Assembly (NCBI GenBank): GCA_039802005.1
Contig: JBDRVV010000015.1
Location: 1-62,013, forward strand
Source: a candidate division WOR-3 bacterium
GTDB taxonomy: Bacteria > Hydrothermota > Tepidihabitantia > SM23-42 > JAOAFX01
Length of the DNA stretch: 62,013 nucleotides
Direction of reading: 5' to 3'
The position numbers and the translations under genes are program-made. Below the pieces are notes generated by a model. It was not told where the DNA came from, searched no databases, and was given only the letters and a program-made list of their open reading frames with translations. Of the stretch, positions 41,455 through 50,779 are shown one piece after another; the stretch's first letter is position 1, and each line of letters begins with the position of its first letter.

Positions 41455-42461
41455 TGTCCTGCCATTTCCGTAAGTTTTTTTACAATAAGATGTAAAGGTA
41501 AAACATAATCAACAGCACCAGCATCAATTGCTGATTGAGGCATACTTGCAATTGTTGCCTCTGAAGGCTCCTGGGCAATCGTTATTCCTCCCAGTTGTTT
41601 TATCTTCAATAAGCCTTTTGTTCCATCGTGCCCCATACCAGTAAGGACAATCCCGATTGCTTTATCTTTGTATACATCCGCCATTGATTCAAGAAGATAA
41701 TCCGCACATGGTTTTAACCCATACCTGGGAGCCTCATCGCTCAAAATGACCGACTTACCAGATGGATGTATTTTTATATGACTACCACCTGGTGCAATTA
41801 GGACTGTATCCGGTAGTATTAAATCATTGTTTGATGCCTCTTTTATATTAAGGCTTGATTTCTCGTCAAGATGCATCGCCAGACTGGCTGTAAAGAATTT
41901 AGGCATGTGTTGCACAACAATGATCTTAAAACCAGAATTTTTATTTAAAGATGAAAGTAAAAAATTCAAAGCCTTTACCCCGCCAGTAGAAGATGCAATG
42001 CCGACTATAAAATCAACTTTCTTTATACTTGGAACAACCCGAGGTGCTGATAAAAATGGACGCAGATTTGCCTGTGCAACATATCTTAATTTTGTAATCA
42101 ATTCTTCTTTGAAGTCATAGAGATCGATAGAGATAGGACCCGAAGGTTTCGGGAAAAAATCAACTGCGCCTAAATTGAGAGAATTTATTGTAATTTCTGC
42201 CCCTTTATGGGTATGTGCAGAAAGCATCAGAACCGGGGTTGGTCTAATAGACATAACCCTTTGCAGAAATGCAAGTCCGTTTTCCCCGGGTAATTCATAA
42301 TCCAGGGTTATAACATCAGGATTACATTTATTAAACTTTGCCCACGCTTCGTCAACATTCCGGGCATATCCGCATACTTCAAATTCACCAGACGATTGAA
42401 TAATATCTCCGATCACCCTCTGCATCAATACAGAATCTTCAACAATCAACACTTTCTTCAT
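41451..42461 (-). CDS. cheB: CheB protein-glutamate methylesterase/glutamine deamidase
   Basis: The 336-residue protein has an N-terminal receiver domain (VLIVEDSVLMQRVI, the phosphorylatable Asp in VITLDYELPG, and a Ser/Lys pair in VLMLSAHT and FFPKP). Its C-terminal methylesterase domain has the Ser in GIASSTGGVKAL, the His in VVQHMPKFF and the Asp in TGMGHDGTKGL. It would remove methyl groups from receptors and be activated by a CheA kinase, neither of which is in this window. GAGG lies just before the ATG. Confidence 0.96.
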   Translation of the reverse strand: MKKVLIVEDSVLMQRVIGDIIQSSGEFEVCGYARNVDEAWAKFNKCNPDVITLDYELPGENGLAFLQRVMSIRPTPVLMLSAHTHKGAEITINSLNLGAVDFFPKPSGPISIDLYDFKEELITKLRYVAQANLRPFLSAPRVVPSIKKVDFIVGIASSTGGVKALNFLLSSLNKNSGFKIIVVQHMPKFFTASLAMHLDEKSSLNIKEASNNDLILPDTVLIAPGGSHIKIHPSGKSVILSDEAPRYGLKPCADYLLESMADVYKDKAIGIVLTGMGHDGTKGLLKIKQLGGITIAQEPSEATIASMPQSAIDAGAVDYVLPLHLIVKKLTEMAGQ

Positions 42462-42464
42462 ACC

Positions 42465-42926
42465 TCAAATCTTCTTTTCCCCATGACGATATGATTTTAT
42501 TAAAACCTCACCAGTATTTACATAGAAAAATATTGTCCTTCCCCAGTTACCATGAACATCCTCAGCAACAAGCGGTATTGAATATCTTTTCAATTGTTCT
42601 TTAGTTTCAAGGACATTCCTCTCACCAATTGATGTTTGTAATAATTCACCAAACATCGTTGAACCACCTGCTATCTTTGCGAGGATTTGGCTCCGGTCGA
42701 CTCCCATATTGGAAAAATGTTTAAGCAACTCCTCAATCGCACCTCTGGGATGTTTGAAACTACCATCGGCACCATGGGGTAGAAGAATATGGGCTAATCC
42801 ACCGGTACGGGTTTTTGGTTCATATAGTGCAAGAACTACACAGGATCCAACACCATAGGCAGAAAGTATCACATCTCCCCTGACTACCTTTACCTCACCA
42901 ATACCCACTCTGATCTCGTTCGTCAT
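42465..42926 (-). CDS. cheD: CheD receptor glutamine deamidase
   Basis: The 153-residue protein shows the CheD catalytic set: Cys in YGVGSCVVLAL, His in GGLAHILLPHG, and the KIAGGSTMF segment. CheD deamidates receptor glutamines and in some systems binds CheC. It lies between cheR and cheB, three bases before cheB. Confidence 0.95.
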   Translation of the reverse strand: MTNEIRVGIGEVKVVRGDVILSAYGVGSCVVLALYEPKTRTGGLAHILLPHGADGSFKHPRGAIEELLKHFSNMGVDRSQILAKIAGGSTMFGELLQTSIGERNVLETKEQLKRYSIPLVAEDVHGNWGRTIFFYVNTGEVLIKSYRHGEKKI

Positions 42927-42950
42927 AATTTTATGCGTGATTAGATCTTA

Positions 42951-43736
42951 TCATGAGGTGACCTTCTGGTATACACGCTCTGTCCTGTTCACAATATTAA
43001 AAAATTTTGCTTCAGGTATACCAAGAAGTAATTCAACCTTACCTATCACAAGATAACCACCGGGTTTGAGAATTTCATAGAACCTGCGGACCAGGTCGGA
43101 TTGAGCGCTTCTGCTCATATATATCAAGACATTGCGACACATAATCAAATCACAGGGACCATATGGAAAGTTATCAAATAAATCAAGATGGAAAAATTTA
43201 ACAAATGATTTAATATTATCCTTAATTTTATAATCTCCGTCGTATTTTACAAAATATTTAATAAGATATTCTGACGGCGTATACTCAAATACCGCTGTCG
43301 AATAAATTCCTTGCTCTCCTTTTTTTAATGCATCATCATCGATATCAGTAGCATAAATTATGGTCTTTTCTATGATATCTGCTTCAGAAGCAATTATAGC
43401 CAATGAATATGCCTCTTCGCCCTGGGCACAGCCTGCGCTCCAGAAAACAACTTTTTCACTTTTGGCAAATTTTGGTAAAATATCTGTCTTTAGATAATCA
43501 AATGTCTCAAAATTTCTGAAAAAATAAGAGAGATTTATGGTTATTACACTGAGTAGTTTTTTAAGTTCGTCAGGATTTCTATTAAGATATTCATAATAAT
43601 CGGAAAATTCATTCAATCCAACCGCTCGCATCCGGACCCTTATACGTCTTATTAAAGGTCTTTCTTTATAACTGTGACATTTAAAACCAGTCTTTTCTTC
43701 AATAAATTTTATCAGATTATGAAAATTATTGTCCAC
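42951..43736 (-). CDS. cheR: CheR protein-glutamate O-methyltransferase
   Basis: The 261-residue SAM-dependent methyltransferase has an N-terminal helical domain (IEEKTGFKCHSYKERPLIRRIRVRM) and a catalytic domain with FWSAGCAQGEEAYSLAI (SAM site), ATDIDDDAL and DLIMCRNVLIYM. It methylates receptor glutamates. The start is GTG at 43736, overlapping the end of the DUF4388 gene by 11 nt. Confidence 0.96.
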   Translation of the reverse strand: MDNNFHNLIKFIEEKTGFKCHSYKERPLIRRIRVRMRAVGLNEFSDYYEYLNRNPDELKKLLSVITINLSYFFRNFETFDYLKTDILPKFAKSEKVVFWSAGCAQGEEAYSLAIIASEADIIEKTIIYATDIDDDALKKGEQGIYSTAVFEYTPSEYLIKYFVKYDGDYKIKDNIKSFVKFFHLDLFDNFPYGPCDLIMCRNVLIYMSRSAQSDLVRRFYEILKPGGYLVIGKVELLLGIPEAKFFNIVNRTERVYQKVTS

Positions 43737-45312
43737 GAGACTTCTTTAACAATTCAATATTCTGGATAATTATTGTATTTGTAGGGTTTAATTTCCTCGC
43801 CTTTTCCCAGTTATTTAAAGCCCCGTCAGCATCACCAAGCCTCATCAGTATATTACCCAATTTAAACAGAGTTTCCCAATCTCTTTCTTCTTCCGGGATT
43901 CTCTCATAAAATTCCTTTGCCGCTCCAAGAATCTGTGATTCATAATAAAAATCCGCAAGATTTCGGCATATCTTATTATTCTGAGGTTCATCGTTGATGG
44001 CCTGGCGATAAAGACGTTCTGCTTCTTCAGGTAAATCAAGTGATTCATAAATAACTGCAAGGTTATTTTTAAATACGGCAAGGCGTGGAAATTTATCAAT
44101 GCACTCTTTGAGAAAATCAACAGCCCGTTGGATATCACTTAACTTTATATATATTAAGGAAAGAAAAATATATGGAGTAATAAATTCTGGTTTTCTTTCA
44201 ATCACTTTTTTAAATAAATTCTCTGCCTGTTCTAATTCATTACGATTAAAGAAAACAATACCCAAATTACAATTTATCCTGGGATCGTCTGGTGATAATT
44301 CAAGGGCTTGACTGAGCTCCGTCTGGGCTCGATCAAAATCTCCTTTTTTACTAAACAGATAACCTAAATTATTCAATATTGCAGGATTCCTTTCTATCTC
44401 TGCTGCTTTCTTCAAAAGATCCTCAGCCTTTTCAAAATTTTTTCTTTTCAATTCAATTAGACCGCAATACATAAGTGATTCGGCATTATCCGGGGCTATC
44501 TCTAATGCCTTTCTGAATTCCCGTTCGGCTTCATCATACATACCGGTTTTAAAAAATGCATATCCGAGATTTTTATACTCATTTATATCACCTATCGCCT
44601 TCTTTGCAACCTCTGTCTTTTCAGGTTTTTCTACAATTCCTGCTGAAATCAGAGCATAGATTGTGCGGCAAGTCTCAAAAAAGTCAAATTCAGATAATTT
44701 TAAAATGTCGTCAATTGTACGATTTCCATCAATCAATTGTAAGACTTTCAATTCCTCTTGTGTCAATGGTATTTCGCTGTAATCTTTCTTTACTGCAAGG
44801 ATTGATTCAAATGAAGGCAATCTTTTTTCCAGTTTACGCCACTCATCTATACGCCTTGCACCCTCAAGCAAGAGTTCCTGGGGTGATAGTTGGACAAGAA
44901 ATTCTTCGTTTCCTGGCAATAAATCGGCTTCAAAATTGAAATAGCCTGTTTCCCAGGTGAGCATAGTGAATATCGTTTCTGCTATTTGGTTGGCAAGTTC
45001 TTTCTCAAGAATTTCTTTTGTAATATATCCATTTTCAACGAGAATCTCCCCTATCCTTTTATTTGTTCTTTTTTGTTCTTCAAGCGCGGATTTTAGAGCA
45101 GATTCGTCTATGACCTGTTTGCGCAAAAGTATATCACCCAGACGGTCTTTTCTATTCAATAATGTAGCGTAAATAATTTTTCCATCTTTGATAAAAATAT
45201 TTCCAAAATTCTTCCCATCGGTGACCGACAGACAACCAGACCTCAACGAAAAACTTAAGAGCTGAATTACATCAGGTAGGGTTGCTTCACTTAATGAACC
45301 TTTTATCGCCAT
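43726..45312 (-). CDS. DUF4388 (PATAN-type) and TPR protein
   Basis: The 528-residue protein has an N-terminal DUF4388 domain (about 1-105: GSLSEATLPDVIQLLSFSLRSGCLSVTDGKNFGNIFIKDG), then a second conserved helical region (RRIDEWRKLEKRLPSFESIL), then about eight TPR units from residue 250 on. DUF4388/PATAN domains occur in gliding and chemosensory regulators next to roadblock proteins and small GTPases; that is family knowledge. It lies between the double-ATPase gene and cheR. GGAG is 7 nt before the ATG. Confidence 0.88.
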   Translation of the reverse strand: MAIKGSLSEATLPDVIQLLSFSLRSGCLSVTDGKNFGNIFIKDGKIIYATLLNRKDRLGDILLRKQVIDESALKSALEEQKRTNKRIGEILVENGYITKEILEKELANQIAETIFTMLTWETGYFNFEADLLPGNEEFLVQLSPQELLLEGARRIDEWRKLEKRLPSFESILAVKKDYSEIPLTQEELKVLQLIDGNRTIDDILKLSEFDFFETCRTIYALISAGIVEKPEKTEVAKKAIGDINEYKNLGYAFFKTGMYDEAEREFRKALEIAPDNAESLMYCGLIELKRKNFEKAEDLLKKAAEIERNPAILNNLGYLFSKKGDFDRAQTELSQALELSPDDPRINCNLGIVFFNRNELEQAENLFKKVIERKPEFITPYIFLSLIYIKLSDIQRAVDFLKECIDKFPRLAVFKNNLAVIYESLDLPEEAERLYRQAINDEPQNNKICRNLADFYYESQILGAAKEFYERIPEEERDWETLFKLGNILMRLGDADGALNNWEKARKLNPTNTIIIQNIELLKKSRGQ

Positions 45313-47211
45313 CTACTCACTCCTGGGTAAAGGTACATAATTTTCTTCAAGTAGTTCGTCGGATAATTCTTGAATAATCAAGCGCTCTTCTTTTAATTTC
45401 TTAAATTGGGTTTCAGCGGGCTTAGATTGAGGTTCTACTGCAGGTTCAATGATTTGAGTTATTTCTTCGCGGGGTTCAATTTTTTCAATAATCGGTTCTT
45501 CAATAGCCGGTTTGAGAACCTCTTCGCCCGGCAAACCTAAGCTTATAATTTCTTCAGCTGGCTTTTCTTCTACAACAACTTGTGGTTTTCTTAAATCAAC
45601 GATAAATGAGTCTATCTCCTGGAAACTCTTGAACTCGGGTATTCCTTTTGCTTTAATTATCTCATATTCTTCTGGAGAAACTTTTGATTTAAGATAAAGT
45701 TCGGTTATCTCGGGGTCCGGTTCTTTTAAATTTGCCTCAATGCCGAGTTGTAATACCATTTTCTCATTATCGTTTAATGTAACATTGTCACCGAATGGTT
45801 CGGAAAAGATAAACACTCCTTTTTCCTGTTTTATATGTCCAATGATATTTTCAATCAATTTGTTACGCAAATCAAAATCCAGCAAAAATATCTTATGAAA
45901 ATTATCAATTAATAAAACATCGGCTAACTCTTTTAATTCAGAGAGTGCCTGTGTATCACTTTCAAAATCCATAATTACAGGATTATAGCCACGGAATTTT
46001 AAATCCTCCGCTATCGTCTGACAGAGAAATGTTTTCCCTGTCCCCGCACCACCGAATACTATATAGGGGTTGAACTCTTTCCCCAAGGAAGGAATAATTG
46101 TCTTTTCATACAATTCTACAACAGTCCTGTTGCAATCGGTTATCCAATAATTTCTGAAAGGTTTTTTCTCTTCGCCCTTTAATCTCTCTTTTATTGAGTT
46201 TAATAATGCCTCAATTTCTTCTATTTTATCGGGTGAGAAGAGCATAGTTTCTATTTTCATCGCATCTTCAGGGAATTTTGAAACATTTAAGGCACCAAAT
46301 TCTTTCTGTAACTCAATCAACCTCTCCACTTTTTTTATAAAGACATTATAGGCACTGGCGAGCGTGTCAATCTCGGCATCAAGCAGAGGTTTTAATGCTG
46401 ATGTATCAAAACCCTTCATCTCCCAGATATAAATTTTTTCTTTGTATTCGGTGCGTGGGTCTTTGACTTCTGCAATTTCAGTGATAACTTCATCGGCACT
46501 CTTTTTCAATTCTTCAACAAGCGATGCTACCGGGCTATATATGCCCCGTGGATAAAATTCTTTTAATATCAAACGGATTGTATTTAAATCAAATGTAATA
46601 TTACCAAGCGATGCATAAGCAACCAATCTATTTAACATTCCGTCTATTGTTCTTAAAGAACCGCCTGAAAGTTGAGTAAGTTCAAGGGCTATTTCATCAG
46701 GGACAATAATTCCCCTCTCCTCGGATTTCTTTTTTATAAATTCCACCAGTGCAATCTCACGCGGTGCTTGAAGGTCACATACAAGTCCACCTTCAATACG
46801 CGATATCACCTTTGTACCCAGATTTTTTAACTCCCGGGGCGGCGCATTCCCGCTGAAGCATAATTGTTTATTCTTTGTAATCAAAATATCAATCATCGCT
46901 AATATTGAATCCTGGAATCTTTCGTTAACCCGATTTATATCATCAACAAATACCGCGGTATCAAATTGTGTATTTTGCTGCAAATATTCTTCAAATTCTC
47001 TTGGTGTAAAAATAAAGGCAGACTCTTTCTTTGATAACTCAGTGTAAAGAGTCCATAGAAAATGGGTTTTACCATAGCTACCAGTAGCGTAAACATAGAG
47101 GGGATTAAATACCTCACCCGGAAATTGAACAACCTTTTGGGCTGCCATAAATGCAACCTTATTCCCTTCATAAACATAGAAATTGTCAAAGCTAAAATTC
47201 TTTTTGATCAT
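45313..47211 (-). CDS. tandem DnaA-type AAA+ ATPase of unknown function
   Basis: The 632-residue protein carries two AAA+ domains. The first (about 1-230) looks like DnaA domain III with its lid: YATGSYGKTHFLW (a divergent Walker A that keeps GKT), AVFVDDINRV, FSGNAPPREL, and the lid GGSLRTIDGMLNRLVAYASL. A helical linker follows (about 230-365). The second (about 370-540) has GGAGTGKTF and VLLIDNFHKI but no DnaA-type DNA-binding domain IV. The last 90 residues are rich in Glu, Pro and Val and are probably disordered. It overlaps the roadblock gene by 4 nt. It is not the replication initiator; a switch ATPase in the chemosensory-like module is inferred. Confidence 0.85.
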   Translation of the reverse strand: MIKKNFSFDNFYVYEGNKVAFMAAQKVVQFPGEVFNPLYVYATGSYGKTHFLWTLYTELSKKESAFIFTPREFEEYLQQNTQFDTAVFVDDINRVNERFQDSILAMIDILITKNKQLCFSGNAPPRELKNLGTKVISRIEGGLVCDLQAPREIALVEFIKKKSEERGIIVPDEIALELTQLSGGSLRTIDGMLNRLVAYASLGNITFDLNTIRLILKEFYPRGIYSPVASLVEELKKSADEVITEIAEVKDPRTEYKEKIYIWEMKGFDTSALKPLLDAEIDTLASAYNVFIKKVERLIELQKEFGALNVSKFPEDAMKIETMLFSPDKIEEIEALLNSIKERLKGEEKKPFRNYWITDCNRTVVELYEKTIIPSLGKEFNPYIVFGGAGTGKTFLCQTIAEDLKFRGYNPVIMDFESDTQALSELKELADVLLIDNFHKIFLLDFDLRNKLIENIIGHIKQEKGVFIFSEPFGDNVTLNDNEKMVLQLGIEANLKEPDPEITELYLKSKVSPEEYEIIKAKGIPEFKSFQEIDSFIVDLRKPQVVVEEKPAEEIISLGLPGEEVLKPAIEEPIIEKIEPREEITQIIEPAVEPQSKPAETQFKKLKEERLIIQELSDELLEENYVPLPRSE

Positions 47212-47615
47212 GCTATCCTCAAAATGTTTCTAAGATTCTTTGTAAATTCTTCTGAAGCAACTTTTACAACACCGGGTATTGTTCTGTCGTCAAACAGCGA
47301 AACAAGTAGATACTCTCCATCAAGTGCCACATAATATAGACTCACCCTGTTTCCTTCTTGTAACAATTCAAAAAATTTTTTTTCTCCTATAATATGTGCA
47401 AGTTCCATCGTAGAATTAAATATGTTGCAAGTAAGAGCAGCAATAGCCAAAACATCAAAGGGTCTTGTAAAACCTCGCTGCACTAATAAATGTCCGGAGC
47501 TGGTAATCAACATTGACCATATCACATTTGTTTGATTATAAAAACTACCCAGCAGTTTTTCCAGTTTTTCGATCTGGGCATCAGTTAAGGTAATTGTCGC
47601 AAAATTTCCCTTCAC
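47208..47615 (-). CDS. roadblock/LC7 domain protein (MglB-like)
   Basis: The 135-residue protein fits the roadblock fold: a first helix (DAQIEKLEKLLGSFYNQ), a strand pair (VIWSMLITSSGHLLVQRG), a long helix (DVLAIAALTCNIFNSTMELAHII), and a strand (VSLYYVALDGEYLLVSLFD). Roadblock proteins dimerise and often regulate small GTPases. No MglA-type GTPase is adjacent; the next gene encodes a double AAA+ ATPase instead. Translation starts at GTG 47615, 5 nt from TATAAT, so a leaderless mRNA is predicted. Confidence 0.8.
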   Translation of the reverse strand: MKGNFATITLTDAQIEKLEKLLGSFYNQTNVIWSMLITSSGHLLVQRGFTRPFDVLAIAALTCNIFNSTMELAHIIGEKKFFELLQEGNRVSLYYVALDGEYLLVSLFDDRTIPGVVKVASEEFTKNLRNILRIA

Positions 47616-47620
47616 ATAAA

Positions 47621-47649
47621 ATTATAATAAATTTTTTAAAAAAAGTCAA
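47621..47649 (-). promoter_or_regulatory. promoter of the roadblock/AAA+/che operon
   Basis: TTGACT and TATAAT have a 17-nt spacer, one nt more than nearly all others here. The GTG start is 5 nt after the -10 box. Confidence 0.75.
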
Positions 47650-47662
47650 TATAAAAATACGA

Positions 47663-48919
47663 TTATTTTACTCTTTTTAATCTCGCAGCAAATATACCAT
47701 CTGTATTATGAAAACCTGGAAGAATCTTCAAGTATGAATCCGCACTCGAAACAAATTCTTTTGCTGGTTCCAATTCAAAATTCTTATTTTCATTTAAAAA
47801 CCGTTCTATAATTTCTTCATTTTCACGGGGTAAAATACTGCAGGTGGAATATATAATGGAACCTCCAACTTTTAAAAATGATGCAGCATTAACTAACAGA
47901 TTGAATTGAAGATTAGACAATCTTGCGAGCACTTTTTTATTTACCCTCTCCTTCACTTCTGGTCTCTTCGCGATAACCCCAGAATTTGTACAGGGTGCAT
48001 CCACAAGCACTTTATCAAAATCCTTCAATTGATAACGCCGACCATCTGCAAGCACATATTTTATTATATTAATTCCCAGTCTTTCGGCATTTTCTACAAC
48101 GAGTTTCAACCGGGTACTGCTCACTTCACTCGCAACGATTATGCCCTGATTATTCATTAATTCGGCAATATAAGTAGTCTTGCTTCCGGGTGCAGAACAG
48201 ACATCAACAATCCGCTCATTGGGCTTCGGGTCAACAAGTTTACATATCATACCCTGTGCTTCATCATGTATAGAAATAAATCCCTGTTTTAACAATGAAT
48301 TATTGATAAGAGAGCCGAGTCGGCTTATTTTACGAAAATCTTCAAGCCAGTTTCCGGGACGGGATTCAATACCCATTTCCTTTAATTTTTCTTCAATTAT
48401 TTCGGGTTTTGTCTTCAATCTATTTATTCTAATATATGGTGTAGGGCGATTTTTGAACGAGTCAATTATCCTTTCACCTTCAACTGGATAGGCTTCAAGG
48501 ATTTTTCTTAAAACCCAAACCTGGGGTTCGCGCATTGACTGGACTTTTTTATTACGAATCACCCCTCTTAAAACTGCATTTATCAATGATTTTTCTTTAA
48601 CACTTCTACCTAAATTTACAGCTTCATTGACCACTGCATAAACAGGAATTCTATCAAGAAAGAGATATTGATAGACTGCAAGGCGAAGAATATTTTTTAA
48701 TATTGGGTCGGCAGCGCTAAAATCACCAATAAACGTCTCTTTGATTATCTGGTCTATCTCTTCACGATGACGCAGGGTCCCAAAGGCTATCTCATTTGCC
48801 AGAGCGCGGTCATCCTCTGTAAGTTCGTCCCTTTCAAATATAAGTCCCAGGGCGACTTTCAGATTTGTGCCATGGTCAACTTCACACAGGGCATTTAACG
48901 CTGCTTCTCTTGCGTTCAT
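47663..48919 (-). CDS. rsmB: 16S rRNA m5C967 methyltransferase
   Basis: The 418-residue enzyme has an N-terminal NusB-like helical domain (about 1-135) and a Rossmann methyltransferase domain. The SAM motif is DVCSAPGSKTTYIAEL. The two conserved cysteines lie in VDAPCTNSGVIAKRPEV and the nucleophile motif YSTCSILPRENEEI. It overlaps fmt by 4 nt, a common fmt-rsmB arrangement. Confidence 0.95.
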   Translation of the reverse strand: MNAREAALNALCEVDHGTNLKVALGLIFERDELTEDDRALANEIAFGTLRHREEIDQIIKETFIGDFSAADPILKNILRLAVYQYLFLDRIPVYAVVNEAVNLGRSVKEKSLINAVLRGVIRNKKVQSMREPQVWVLRKILEAYPVEGERIIDSFKNRPTPYIRINRLKTKPEIIEEKLKEMGIESRPGNWLEDFRKISRLGSLINNSLLKQGFISIHDEAQGMICKLVDPKPNERIVDVCSAPGSKTTYIAELMNNQGIIVASEVSSTRLKLVVENAERLGINIIKYVLADGRRYQLKDFDKVLVDAPCTNSGVIAKRPEVKERVNKKVLARLSNLQFNLLVNAASFLKVGGSIIYSTCSILPRENEEIIERFLNENKNFELEPAKEFVSSADSYLKILPGFHNTDGIFAARLKRVK

Positions 48920-49836
48920 ATTTGAAACCTTTCTCCACTTTTTATCCGATATCCATTTATAAAATCAATGGCGGCCATTACCCGACGATTTTCCGGTTTT
49001 AATGTCTTCAATATTATTGAACCATCCCCTGTTCCCACATAAAACTTTTTATTTTCAATATGAAAAACACCGGGTTCAATATCTTTATCTCCAATTTCGG
49101 ATTCAAGGATAATGAGTTCGCTGTTCCGGAAATGAGTGCGTGCACAGGGTGCAGGATTCAACGCCCGAATCAAATTATAAATCTTCTCGCTTTTATCTCT
49201 CCAGTTGATAATTGTTTCTTCTTTTTTTATCTTTGGTGCATAGGTCATTTCAGACTCATTTTGTTCAATAACCTTATATTCATTATTTTCAATCAATCTC
49301 AAAGCCTCAATCACCATTTCTGCGCCAAGCAAAGAAAGCCGTTGAGACAAACTTCCGTAGGTATCATTTTTATCAATTTCTATTTCCTTTTGTAAAATTA
49401 TCTTTCCATGGTCTATCTTTTCATCCATAAAAAATATTGTCACTCCTGTTTTTTTCTCTCCTGCCATAATTGCCCTTTGAATCGGCGCAGCACCACGATA
49501 TTTAGGCAAAAGCGAAGGATGAATATTAATGCCCCCCATTTTAGGAACCCTAAGAAGTTCTCCACTCAAGATATATCCATATGCAGATAGGACTATGATA
49601 TCGGGTGATATCAAAGCAAGATTTTCAATAAATGAAATTTCGTTTGGATTTTCGGGCTCAAATAATTTTATATTATTTTCCACCGCCCATTTTCCAATTT
49701 CGGGTAATTCGACTGTTAAGCCCCTTCCTTTCGGTTTTGGTTTTGAAATGACTACACCCGCAAGCCCATAATATTCATTTATCTTTTTTACAATAGGCAC
49801 AGAAAAGTTTGTAGAGCCAAAAAATACTATCTTCAT
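48916..49836 (-). CDS. fmt: methionyl-tRNA formyltransferase
   Basis: The 306-residue enzyme formylates initiator Met-tRNA. It shows IVFFGSTNFSVPIV at the N-terminus, the catalytic GGINIHPSLLPKYRGAAPIQRAI (Asn, His) and the Asp in FFMDEKIDHGKII, plus a C-terminal OB-like domain. It overlaps def (ATGA) upstream and rsmB downstream, the classical def-fmt-rsmB order. Confidence 0.97.
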   Translation of the reverse strand: MKIVFFGSTNFSVPIVKKINEYYGLAGVVISKPKPKGRGLTVELPEIGKWAVENNIKLFEPENPNEISFIENLALISPDIIVLSAYGYILSGELLRVPKMGGINIHPSLLPKYRGAAPIQRAIMAGEKKTGVTIFFMDEKIDHGKIILQKEIEIDKNDTYGSLSQRLSLLGAEMVIEALRLIENNEYKVIEQNESEMTYAPKIKKEETIINWRDKSEKIYNLIRALNPAPCARTHFRNSELIILESEIGDKDIEPGVFHIENKKFYVGTGDGSIILKTLKPENRRVMAAIDFINGYRIKSGERFQI

Positions 49837-50327
49837 ACTGATTTTATATTTGATAAATAATCTTTTACTTTATCCTTCTCTTTTTCATTAACATAATCAA
49901 TAAAAAGGACGCCATTCAAATGATCAATTTCATGTTGGATTGCCCTTGCCACAAGCCCATCTGCTTCAATCACAATGCTTTCATTAAACAAATTTTGATA
50001 ATGAAGGATAAGATGTTTATATCTCGGAATTTTGAGGAATAAACCCGGAAAACTTAAACATCCTTCTTCATCCTCTACGCTTTCTTCATTTTTTATAATC
50101 TTGGGATTGATAATTACTACTGGCTCAGGTTTATCATCAAAAGGCTTCAGGTTTAGAACAAACAAATTCCACAAGGCACCCACCTGATTGGCTGCCAGAC
50201 CTATGCCATCATTATTAAGCATTGTTTTTATCATAGATTCTGCAAGATCAAAAATCTCTTTGGTAATCTTCTCCACCGGTTTTGCTTTCTGTCTCAAAAT
50301 CTTATCAGGATATTTTAAAATAACCAT
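49833..50327 (-). CDS. def: peptide deformylase
   Basis: The 164-residue metalloenzyme removes N-formyl groups. All three motifs are present: GIGLAANQVG, EEGCLSFPG (metal Cys) and QHEIDHLNG (metal His residues and Glu). AAAGGAA lies just before the ATG. In its upstream gap TTTAGGTA occurs twice, which has no evident function. Confidence 0.97.
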   Translation of the reverse strand: MVILKYPDKILRQKAKPVEKITKEIFDLAESMIKTMLNNDGIGLAANQVGALWNLFVLNLKPFDDKPEPVVIINPKIIKNEESVEDEEGCLSFPGLFLKIPRYKHLILHYQNLFNESIVIEADGLVARAIQHEIDHLNGVLFIDYVNEKEKDKVKDYLSNIKSV

Positions 50328-50393
50328 TTCCTTTACCTAAACTTAAGTTTGGGGAGAATATATACCATTTCTAAATATCTACCTAAACCTATA

Positions 50394-50708
50394 TTATTTG
50401 CTTTCCTCTGCAGATCCAATTTTCGTAACAATATGATTTTTATCAATATCCACCTTTACACCATCAGCAATTACAAGGCTTATAACATTATCCTTCACAT
50501 TGGCAATCGTTCCATATATGCCTGAGGACGTAATCACTCTATCACCCTTTTTAAGTGAATTAAGTAATTGCTGATGTTGTTTCTGCCTTTTCTGCTGAGG
50601 AAGAATCAGCAGAAAATAGAATACAACAAATATAAGAATTAAAGGTAAAAGACTAAATACAGGGTTCGTTTGATTTTGACCCGAAGTTTGACCATAAAGA
50701 AATTCCAT
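50394..50708 (-). CDS. yajC: preprotein translocase subunit YajC
   Basis: The 104-residue Sec accessory protein has an unusually long Gln/Asn-containing start, one membrane helix (FSLLPLILIFVVFYFLLILP), QQKRQKQHQQLLNSLKKGDRVITSSGIYGTI, and a C-terminal KV-rich domain. secD/secF do not follow; def does. AAAGGAG is 6 nt before the ATG. Confidence 0.95.
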   Translation of the reverse strand: MEFLYGQTSGQNQTNPVFSLLPLILIFVVFYFLLILPQQKRQKQHQQLLNSLKKGDRVITSSGIYGTIANVKDNVISLVIADGVKVDIDKNHIVTKIGSAEESK

Positions 50709-50724
50709 TACGCTCCTTTGGATA

Positions 50725-50752
50725 ATTATAACTAAATTTAGACAAAAGTCAA
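50725..50752 (-). promoter_or_regulatory. promoter of yajC-def-fmt-rsmB
   Basis: TTGACT and TATAAT have a 16-nt spacer. The leader is about 10 nt and contains the AAAGGAG site. It is divergent from the folP promoter. Confidence 0.7.
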
Positions 50753-50779
50753 TAAGTTAGGTTTATTTAATTAAATTTA

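Noticed and set aside
45313-47211. Replication initiator DnaA and a nearby origin
   Set aside because: The DNA-binding domain IV is missing, there are two ATPase domains, no cluster of TTATNCACA-type boxes was noticed, and dnaN is absent.
47208-47615. Small GTPase partner (MglA) next to the roadblock gene
   Set aside because: Neither flank encodes a Ras-like GTPase; the neighbours are rsmB and the double AAA+ ATPase.
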